Positions 57,864-64,000 of a stretch of 64,000 nucleotides of DNA are shown piece by piece. The first letter of the stretch is position 1. Every line of letters begins with the position of its first letter. Below the pieces are notes generated by a model. That model was not told the DNA's origin. It did no database searches and saw only the letters and a program-made list of their open reading frames with translations. A program made the translations under genes and the position numbers. The stretch comes from Jeotgalibaca dankookensis (lineage in GTDB: Bacteria > Bacillota > Bacilli > Lactobacillales > Aerococcaceae), in contig NZ_CP019728.1 in NCBI RefSeq assembly GCF_002005405.1, positions 1 to 64,000 on the forward strand. The letters run 5' to 3'.

Positions 57864-58832
57864 ATGAAACAGTTTAATAAAGCGAATTTGGGCTGGCTCA
57901 TACTGATTGCCCTTGCAGGAATTTCTCTGTATGTTGGCGTTACGACGGGCTTGGTTTCTATTTTCCAACAAATTACTTTGATTACCATTTTAATTAATAT
58001 CATGTTAGCAGTAGGGTTAAACTTGGTTATCGGATTTTCCGGCCAATTTTCATTGGGGCATGCTGGGTTTATGGCAATTGGAGCTTATAGTGGTGCTATT
58101 ATTGGCAACAGGGTTGAAGGTCTGTTCGGGTTTTTCTTAGGAATTCTAATAGGTGCGATTCTTGCTATGCTGGTGGCTTTACTAGTTGGTATTCCAACCT
58201 TACGTTTAAAAGGGGATTACTTAGCAATCGCAACACTTGGTGTTTCGGAAATTATTCGGATTGCTATTATTAATATGCCAGATTTAACGAATGGAGCACG
58301 TGGTATTAGTGGCATTTCATTTCCATTTGATTCGAACGACTCTTTCATTATGGTTACCTTTGCTTTTTTATTGGTTACCACGATTGTAACAGTCAATTAT
58401 ATTAAAAGTAGCCCGGGTCGTGCCACAATTTCGATTCGCGAAGATGAGATTGCTGCTGAATCAATGGGAATTAATACAACCAGATACAAAGTTATTGCCT
58501 TTATGATAGGAGCAGCAACGGCTAGTGTAGCGGGAAGTTTATATGCTACTTTCTTTAGTGTTATTAATCCGGCTGATTTTACCTTCCAAAAATCAATCGA
58601 TATTTTAATTATTGTGGTATTTGGCGGTATTGGCAGTATCACGGGAACCTTTGTAGCAGCTGTTGTCCTAGGAATTTTAAATACGGTTCTTCAATCAGCG
58701 GGACAGTTACGAATGATTTTTTATGGTCTTGCTTTAATTGGGATTATGGTCTTTCGTCCAGGTGGTTTATTGGGAACAAAAGAATTTACCATGTCCGCTT
58801 TGATGAATCGTAAGAAGGAGGCAGGAAAATGA
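57864..58832 (+). CDS. livM: branched-chain amino-acid ABC permease LivM
   Basis: This 322-residue permease has about nine membrane segments, the motif GLNLVIGFSGQFSLGHAGFMAIGAY and the coupling loop REDEIAAESMGINTTRYKVIAF. ATG 57864 is preferred over the GTG at 57855, which lies within the AGGTG ribosome site overlapping the livH stop. Its own stop overlaps livG by four bases. Confidence 0.94.
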   Translation: MKQFNKANLGWLILIALAGISLYVGVTTGLVSIFQQITLITILINIMLAVGLNLVIGFSGQFSLGHAGFMAIGAYSGAIIGNRVEGLFGFFLGILIGAILAMLVALLVGIPTLRLKGDYLAIATLGVSEIIRIAIINMPDLTNGARGISGISFPFDSNDSFIMVTFAFLLVTTIVTVNYIKSSPGRATISIREDEIAAESMGINTTRYKVIAFMIGAATASVAGSLYATFFSVINPADFTFQKSIDILIIVVFGGIGSITGTFVAAVVLGILNTVLQSAGQLRMIFYGLALIGIMVFRPGGLLGTKEFTMSALMNRKKEAGK

Positions 58833-59602
58833 GCCTATTAGAAGTGACTGATTTGACGAAAAACTTCGGCGGACTAGCTGCGCTTTCAAACGTTAATTTC
58901 TACCTTAATGAAAATGAACTGGTTGGCTTGATTGGTCCCAACGGTGCCGGTAAAACGACCTTTTTTAATTTAATGACGGGTGTTTATGTTCCTTCTGAAG
59001 GAGACATCCTTTTAGCTTCTGATGGGAAGCAAATAAAGCTTAATGGCAAAAAGCCATATGATATTACCGACTTAGGGTTAGCGCGTACCTTTCAAAATAT
59101 TCGTCTCTTTAAAGACCTTTCTGTTATTGATAATGTGATGATTGCCTTACATAGTAAAAAAGGCGTCGGTACTTTCCATAGCATACTGCGGACACCAAAG
59201 TTTTATCAGAATGATAAAACTTTGCGTGAAGATGCAGTAGAACTACTGAAAATATTTAATCTGGAAGAGCAAACGGAAAGCTATGCACGCAATTTGGCTT
59301 ATGGGGAGCAACGGCGTTTAGAAATTGTTCGGGCGCTCGCAACCCAACCGAAAATCCTTTTTTTAGATGAACCAGCAGCAGGTATGAATCCTCAAGAAAC
59401 TGCCGAACTAACAGACTTAATTCGGAAAATTCAAAAACAGTTTAAAATTACTGTTGTTTTAATTGAACATGATATGTCACTGGTTATGAACGTCTGTGAA
59501 CGGATCTACTGTTTAGAATATGGACGCTTAATCGCAGAAGGAACACCAGAAGAAATCAAAAATAATCCAGAAGTTATTAAAGCATATTTGGGGGGCGATT
59601 AA
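58829..59602 (+). CDS. livG: branched-chain amino-acid ABC ATPase LivG
   Basis: This 257-residue ATPase has Walker A GPNGAGKTT, the LivG-specific GLARTFQNIRLFKDLSVIDNV, a signature region NLAYGEQRRLEIVRAL and Walker B LFLDEPAAGMNPQE. It pairs with LivF to power uptake. The ATG overlaps the livM stop. Confidence 0.95.
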   Translation: MSLLEVTDLTKNFGGLAALSNVNFYLNENELVGLIGPNGAGKTTFFNLMTGVYVPSEGDILLASDGKQIKLNGKKPYDITDLGLARTFQNIRLFKDLSVIDNVMIALHSKKGVGTFHSILRTPKFYQNDKTLREDAVELLKIFNLEEQTESYARNLAYGEQRRLEIVRALATQPKILFLDEPAAGMNPQETAELTDLIRKIQKQFKITVVLIEHDMSLVMNVCERIYCLEYGRLIAEGTPEEIKNNPEVIKAYLGGD

Positions 59603-59604
59603 CG

Positions 59605-60309
59605 ATGCTGAAAGTTACCGATCTTTCTGTTAACTATGATATGATTCAAGCGGTTAAAAATATTTCCTTTGAAGTAAATGAAGGAGAAATCGTTACGCTG
59701 ATTGGTGCAAATGGCGCCGGGAAATCTACCATTTTAAGAACAATATCTGGATTAGTTCGCTCAGGTTCAGGTGACATGACTTATAGAGGTAAGGATATTA
59801 CTAAAGCGGCCCCTCAAAAAATTGTCGAACAAGGTCTAATCCAAGTGCCGGAAGGACGACACGTCTTTAAAGGTTTAACGGTCCAAGAAAACCTTGACTT
59901 AGGAAGTTTTACACGTAAAGATAAAGAGAATGTTAATGCTGATTTAGACCATGTGTTTGAACGCTTCCCCATTTTAGCGGAAAGAAAAAAACAAGATGCA
60001 GCAACGTTATCGGGTGGCGAACAACAGATGCTAGCAATGGGTCGCGCGCTGATGTCTAAGCCCAAACTCTTACTTTTAGATGAACCTTCAATGGGACTAG
60101 CACCTATTTTTATAAAAGAAATTTTTAGAATTATTGAAGATATTAACAAACAGGGAACAACCATTTTATTAATCGAACAAAATGCTAATGTCGCTTTACA
60201 AGTTGCTGATCGTGGCTATGTTCTGGAAACTGGGAAAATTGTGCTTACAGATACTGGAAAAAATTTACTTAAGAGCGATGCCGTTCAAAAGGCATATTTA
60301 GGAGGATAA
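59605..60309 (+). CDS. livF: branched-chain amino-acid ABC ATPase LivF
   Basis: This 234-residue ATPase has Walker A GANGAGKST, the LivF-specific GLIQVPEGRHVFKGLTVQENL, signature LSGGEQQMLAMGRAL and Walker B LLLDEPSMGLAPI. It starts two bases after livG. The CBS-ACT gene follows after three bases, making it part of the same operon. Confidence 0.95.
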   Translation: MLKVTDLSVNYDMIQAVKNISFEVNEGEIVTLIGANGAGKSTILRTISGLVRSGSGDMTYRGKDITKAAPQKIVEQGLIQVPEGRHVFKGLTVQENLDLGSFTRKDKENVNADLDHVFERFPILAERKKQDAATLSGGEQQMLAMGRALMSKPKLLLLDEPSMGLAPIFIKEIFRIIEDINKQGTTILLIEQNANVALQVADRGYVLETGKIVLTDTGKNLLKSDAVQKAYLGG

Positions 60310-60312
60310 AGC

Positions 60313-60972
60313 ATGGATGTCAATAGTTACATGTCTACAGACTTAATTACCATCGGACCCCAAACAAAAATTCTCGATGCATTAGACTTAATGAAAAAAC
60401 ATCAGATTCATCGTTTACCAGTTGTAAAAGGCGATCAGTTGATTGGTTTATTAACAGACGGCGTGATTAGTCGGAATACTCCTTCGACCATGACGAGCCT
60501 AGATATGCATGAAGTGAACTATTTATTAAATAAAACCAATGCGGAAGATATTATGGTAAAAAAAGTTATCACGATTCATAAGGATGCTTTGTTAGAGGAA
60601 GCAGCTGTTTTAATGCGTCAAAATAGTATTGGAGTCTTACCTGTCGTGACCGGAGAGGGACATTTAGTAGGAATTATTACCGACAAAGACATTATTGATG
60701 CTTTTGTAGATGTTTTAGGCTTTTATAAACCAGGTGTCAGAGTTGTGGTTAATGTTTTACAAGACCGTAAAGGTGTTCTAGAAGAGTTAACAGATATTTT
60801 TTCTGAATTAGAAATAAGCATCCAACAAATTGCTGTTTATCGTAAACAAACGCCTATTCAAGTCGTTATTCAAGTTGAAAGTGATGATGTGACAAGTATT
60901 AAAAAAGAACTTGAAGCCAATGGGTTTGAAGTTGGATCGATTATGTTCAAAGAAGTAGCACCGCCTAAATAA
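60313..60972 (+). CDS. CBS-pair and ACT-domain protein (AcuB-like)
   Basis: This 219-residue protein has two CBS domains (about 1-60 and 75-135: DALDLMKKHQIHRLPVVKGDQLIGLLT and EEAAVLMRQNSIGVLPVVTGEGHLVGIITDKDI) and a C-terminal ACT-like domain (RVVVNVLQDRKGVLEELTDIFSELEISIQQIAVY). CBS pairs bind adenine nucleotides and ACT domains bind amino acids. Being the last gene of the liv operon, it may report energy charge and branched-chain amino-acid level to the transporter; this is inference. A similar gene follows livF in streptococci, as I recall. Confidence 0.88.
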   Translation: MDVNSYMSTDLITIGPQTKILDALDLMKKHQIHRLPVVKGDQLIGLLTDGVISRNTPSTMTSLDMHEVNYLLNKTNAEDIMVKKVITIHKDALLEEAAVLMRQNSIGVLPVVTGEGHLVGIITDKDIIDAFVDVLGFYKPGVRVVVNVLQDRKGVLEELTDIFSELEISIQQIAVYRKQTPIQVVIQVESDDVTSIKKELEANGFEVGSIMFKEVAPPK

Positions 60973-60975
60973 CAA

Positions 60976-61006
60976 TAAATCCGAATGCCACTGGTATTCG
61001 GATTTA
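60976..61006 (+). terminator. terminator after the liv operon
   Basis: TAAATCCGAATGCC pairs with GGTATTCGGATTTA around a 3-base loop. The stem is strong; the T-run is short. Confidence 0.75.
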
Positions 61007-61095
61007 CTTATTGGGTCATCTTCGTATAAAAGATTGAAGGCGCTCACGTATTAGGTGTATAATAAATCTAATCACAGATTGAGGGGGAATTTCTC

Positions 61096-61632
61096 ATGAA
61101 TCAAGCACTTATAACAATTGTATTACATGCAATTAAAGAACAGTATGTGAGTGAAAAAGCATTTTATTCAGGCCAGTTAGATATATCATCTCAAAGCTGG
61201 GATCGATGGAAAAAAGGTGAACACGGACTAAAACCCGACAATATGAGTATCGTTTCACGATTATTTACTGATTATGAGTGGATGCTCGTTCAAAAGGTTT
61301 CCCGTAATGCTGAAATATTCCCTGAGGTAGCAAATGAACCGGTTCGAGAATATCATTTCCTCAAGTATCAAGTGGCAAAAAAATGGTTAGAAACAGGCGT
61401 AGCCAAGATTAGTTGGAAGAGTAGCGAAAAGACAACTCAAGTAATAGAGCACCGTAAACCAGCAACGACCACACTTCGTTTAGTAGTCAACTATGAATTT
61501 TGGTCTTACGAAGATATTATTGATTTACGCTTACCGAGCGTGATTCGTTACCAAATCGAATCTCAAAAAGTAGATTTATTAGAATGGCTATCTGAAAACG
61601 ATCCTGATACAATTCAAACCATGCAAAAATAG
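61096..61632 (+). CDS. conserved-looking protein of unknown function with HTH-like N-terminus
   Basis: This 178-residue soluble protein is not one I recognise. Residues of about 15-50 (SEKAFYSGQLDISSQSWDRWKKGEHGLKPDNM) look like a Cro/C1-type helix-turn-helix, in which a helix with a Trp-Lys-Lys-Gly-Glu pattern contacts DNA. The remainder is mixed and rich in aromatic residues, ending with an acidic LLEWLSENDPDTIQ. GAGGGGGAA gives a strong ribosome site. It lies alone between the liv terminator and a lipoprotein peptidase gene 33 bases downstream, so it may lead that operon. Confidence 0.7.
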   Translation: MNQALITIVLHAIKEQYVSEKAFYSGQLDISSQSWDRWKKGEHGLKPDNMSIVSRLFTDYEWMLVQKVSRNAEIFPEVANEPVREYHFLKYQVAKKWLETGVAKISWKSSEKTTQVIEHRKPATTTLRLVVNYEFWSYEDIIDLRLPSVIRYQIESQKVDLLEWLSENDPDTIQTMQK

Positions 61633-61665
61633 ATAATTTTAAAAATTAGTGAGGGATAGTCCAGA

Positions 61666-62472
61666 ATGAAAAATAGTAAAGCAATGTTAGTGATTTTAAG
61701 TTTATTATTTGTAACAGCTTGTACGAATGAAGTGGAAAATGTATCAGAAGCAACTTCATTATCCAAAGTAGAGTCTGTTGAAGAAGTAGAGTCACAGTTA
61801 AGTGAAAGAGAAAAATTAGAAGAGCAATTAATCGCTACACCAGATGCGCATTCGAGTGATTGGAACTTAATTCTTGTTAATAACGATCATATCCTAACAG
61901 AAGATTTAGATTTCGAAAAGTTTCAATCTGCTAGTGGCGAAGTAATGGATGCCAGGATTGCAGAGGATTTTTCTCGCATGATAAGTGACGGCGAAGCGCA
62001 AGGGTTATCCTTTATTCTGGAGTCGGGTTACCGTTCGTTTGGGTACCAACAAGACATTTATAACTCTGTTTATAATAAAAACTTACAAGACAGTAGTACG
62101 AGCGAAGAAGCGATTCAAAAAACAGAAGCTTATATTGCGATTCCAGGTTCAAGTGAACATATGACCGGGTTAGCTCTTGATATTACTGAGCCTAGTTTGC
62201 ACCATATTGAAAACGGCTTAATCGAAGAATTCGAAGATACCACAGAAGGACAATGGCTACATAGCCATGCACCGGAGTATGGATTCGTGTTACGTTATCC
62301 ACGCGATAAGGAAGACGATATCGATGTAAACTATGAATCTTGGCACTTTCGTTATGTAGGGGTTGAAAATGCAAAATATATGCAAGAGAATGACTTAGTT
62401 TTAGAAGAGTATATTGAGCAATTGCAGCATAATGAAAGCATCCGGCAAGCAATTGCCGACCTAGAGGAGTAG
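61666..62472 (+). CDS. D-alanyl-D-alanine carboxypeptidase, M15/VanY type lipoprotein
   Basis: This 268-residue lipoprotein has the lipobox FVTAC (about 15-19), a Ser/Glu-rich linker and an M15 domain: ESGYRSFGYQQDIYN, the zinc motif SEHMTGLALDI (about 162-172) and ESWHFRYVG (about 223-231) with the last zinc-binding His. It trims the terminal D-Ala of peptidoglycan stem peptides outside the cell. It is not beside vancomycin-resistance genes, so it is a housekeeping enzyme. A glucosaminidase gene follows 18 bases on. Confidence 0.9.
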   Translation: MKNSKAMLVILSLLFVTACTNEVENVSEATSLSKVESVEEVESQLSEREKLEEQLIATPDAHSSDWNLILVNNDHILTEDLDFEKFQSASGEVMDARIAEDFSRMISDGEAQGLSFILESGYRSFGYQQDIYNSVYNKNLQDSSTSEEAIQKTEAYIAIPGSSEHMTGLALDITEPSLHHIENGLIEEFEDTTEGQWLHSHAPEYGFVLRYPRDKEDDIDVNYESWHFRYVGVENAKYMQENDLVLEEYIEQLQHNESIRQAIADLEE

Positions 62473-62490
62473 TCGAGATGGGAGAAATAC

Positions 62491-63129
62491 ATGGCAAGAA
62501 AGAAAAAGAGAAGAGTTTTCAAACGTCGTAAGCGTGGGAATGGCTCTCAAGTGACGAGTGTTTTATTCGCAATTACCGTTCTTTTGATGGCAAGCTATAC
62601 CATTCGCGAGGGCTACTTAAACTCACTATCTGAAGACGAAGAAGTAGTGGTCTTTCAAGGTCCCAAAGAAGAATTTATTGCGTCGCTTTTACCCGTGTCG
62701 CAAAAAATGTATGAAGAATATGGTGTGCGTCCAAGTGTTGCGATTGCTCAAGCCATCTTAGAATCTGACTGGGGAAAAAGTGAGTTAGCCGCTGACTATA
62801 ATAATTTATATGGAAGAAAAAGTTCTGATTCACAACATTCAATTGCTATGCAAACCAGTGAGTTTACCAACGGGAAGTGGATTACAATAGAAGATACTTT
62901 TAAGATTTATGAAAATGTTGAAGCATCCCTTGAAGATCATGCTAGTCTGATGGTAAACGGGACCGATTGGGACCCAACCCTTTATCACCCGGTTATTGCA
63001 GCCACTACTTATCAAGAAGCCGCGAAAGCTTTGGGAAAAGCAGGCTATGCAACCGATCCTACTTATCCAGAAAAATTAATTGAAATCATTGAATCATACC
63101 AACTGTATCAATTTGATACGACTAGTTAA
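62491..63129 (+). CDS. membrane-anchored N-acetylglucosaminidase-type hydrolase
   Basis: This 212-residue protein has a very basic N-terminus (ARKKKRRVFKRRKRG), one membrane helix (about 24-40) and a family-73-like glucosaminidase domain. The catalytic Glu91 lies in AQAILESDWGKSELA, followed by NNLYGRK and HPVIAATTYQEAAKALGKAGYATDPTYPEKL. It cuts the glycan strand of peptidoglycan near the membrane. With the carboxypeptidase upstream it forms a wall-remodelling pair. Confidence 0.9.
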   Translation: MARKKKRRVFKRRKRGNGSQVTSVLFAITVLLMASYTIREGYLNSLSEDEEVVVFQGPKEEFIASLLPVSQKMYEEYGVRPSVAIAQAILESDWGKSELAADYNNLYGRKSSDSQHSIAMQTSEFTNGKWITIEDTFKIYENVEASLEDHASLMVNGTDWDPTLYHPVIAATTYQEAAKALGKAGYATDPTYPEKLIEIIESYQLYQFDTTS

Positions 63130-63167
63130 ATAAATGAAAAATGTGTAAGAGTTGAGGTGGAACCAAA

Positions 63168-64000
63168 GTGGCAAATTACAATTTACCAGGCCAAACATTA
63201 GGAATTATTGGTAACACGGGGATAACGAACGAACTAGCACGTGCAGCTAAAAAAAGTGGTTATAAGGTTCGGGTTTATCCAAATCAAGCAAGTTTAATGG
63301 AACTAGCAGAAAAATCTGATTTGCTATTATTTGAATCAGCTCTCGTTGATACTGATTTACTCAAAAAAATTAAAAATTATATTGAAATTCCACAATTAGC
63401 AGATGTTTTAACCGTTGCGCAAGACCGATATATTCAAAAGGCTTTTTTAGAAAATCTAAACATAAACGTCCTTCCTTATACGACAATTACCTCTATTGCA
63501 GATATCGAACAATCAATCGCAGGTATTGGATTTCCATGTATTTTAAAAACAATTCGATTAGAAGAAGTCGGTTTAGACAATGTTATTCTTTATAGCAGAG
63601 AGGATTATCCAAAAGCTCAAAAATTATTAGAGACAGGTGCTTGTATTTTAGAAAGCTGGATTACTCTTGATAAAGAATTAGCAGTATCTTTTGTAATCGG
63701 TAAAAACGGTCAGATAGAAGCATTCCCGGTTACAGAAACTTTTTATCAATCGCAACATCTACGTGGTGTTTCAGCTCCTGCTAAAATAGATAAAGAAATA
63801 GAACAAGCAGTTTTAGAAATGGGTCATTCAATTGCAAAGGCTATGGCGACAACCGGGTTATTAACGATAGAATTTTTCCTCACCGCTATTGGCAATCTGT
63901 ATGTAAAACAAGTAATAGTTGGACCGCATCGATTACTAGATTACACATTAAATGCGACTAATATAAGCCAATATGATGCTTTTGTTAAAGCTGTTTGCGG
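63168..64000 (+). CDS. PurK-like ATP-grasp protein with degenerate motifs (partial)
   Basis: The frame starts at GTG 63168 after GAGGTGG and runs off the right edge (277 codons present). Its layout is that of PurK, which makes N5-carboxyaminoimidazole ribonucleotide: an N-terminal Rossmann part (LPGQTLGIIG), LTVAQDRYIQKAFLENLNINVLPY, GFPCILKT, and GLLTIEFFLTAIGNLYV. Key sites differ: the GGGQLGRM loop reads GNTGITNE, and the metal and substrate segment that normally reads NEIAPRPHNSGH reads KQVIVGPHRLLD. It may be a PurK paralog with lost or new activity. It follows two wall hydrolases rather than purE. Confidence 0.7.
   Translation, partial: MANYNLPGQTLGIIGNTGITNELARAAKKSGYKVRVYPNQASLMELAEKSDLLLFESALVDTDLLKKIKNYIEIPQLADVLTVAQDRYIQKAFLENLNINVLPYTTITSIADIEQSIAGIGFPCILKTIRLEEVGLDNVILYSREDYPKAQKLLETGACILESWITLDKELAVSFVIGKNGQIEAFPVTETFYQSQHLRGVSAPAKIDKEIEQAVLEMGHSIAKAMATTGLLTIEFFLTAIGNLYVKQVIVGPHRLLDYTLNATNISQYDAFVKAVC

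Noticed and set aside
1-64000. CRISPR arrays, tRNA or rRNA genes, prophage
   Set aside because: No spaced repeats, cloverleaf or rRNA sequences were seen, and the holin-family label fits chromosomal LiaZ, not a phage.

Overview
This window is chromosomal DNA from a low-GC Gram-positive bacterium. The gene order comFA-comFC-hpf-secA-prfB-ftsE-ftsX-pst-phoU-uvrA-liaXYZ-hprK-lgt-gpsA-galU-trxB-pgm-rapZ-yvcK-whiA is the arrangement I associate with Lactobacillales, close to Enterococcaceae and Carnobacteriaceae. The genus is not determined. Lipoprotein signals, a lipoteichoic acid synthase, strong AGGAGG ribosome sites and LexA and CodY boxes of Firmicutes type all fit. No rRNA, tRNA or CRISPR array was seen, and no gap without a gene is longer than about 300 bases.

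Region 1 (1-7705) is the most unusual part. It is a tight operon of the tail of an unknown gene, a VTC polyphosphate-polymerase-like protein, a DUF4956 membrane protein, a membrane-anchored CotH-type kinase, an anchored protein with a glycosidase-like fold and a CBM9-like end, an anchored HEAT-repeat protein, and a processive family-2 glycosyltransferase. It looks like a machine that makes and perhaps phosphorylates an extracellular polysaccharide, and it is the best candidate for an undescribed system.

Region 2 (7794-31076) is housekeeping. It holds competence DNA uptake (comFA, comFC), ribosome hibernation (hpf), secretion (secA), RF2 with its programmed frameshift, ftsEX, the high-affinity phosphate transporter with a circularly permuted PstS, a CzrA-like metal sensor, uvrA under a LexA box, the LiaXYZ envelope-stress proteins, HPr kinase, lipoprotein maturation, glycerol-3-phosphate dehydrogenase, GalU and thioredoxin reductase.

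Region 3 (31135-38797) begins with an intact IS30-family element. An amino-acid ABC permease and a convergent solute-binding protein follow, then phosphoglucomutase and the rapZ-yvcK-whiA trio.

Region 4 (38858-50979) is regulatory and envelope-related. It has a competence-type SSB, an OmpR-type two-component system directly followed by a LytST-type system and a CstA-family transporter (probably pyruvate sensing and uptake), LTA synthase, an RlmI-like rRNA methyltransferase, a BaiN-like flavoprotein and a short nitroreductase-like protein.

Region 5 (51067-64000) has an ABC exporter with a giant coiled-coil permease and a CodY-boxed branched-chain amino acid transporter ending in a CBS-ACT protein. 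A gene of unknown function, two secreted cell-wall hydrolases and the start of a PurK-like ATP-grasp protein with decayed signature motifs complete the window. All functions are inferred by reading the sequence; no database search was run.
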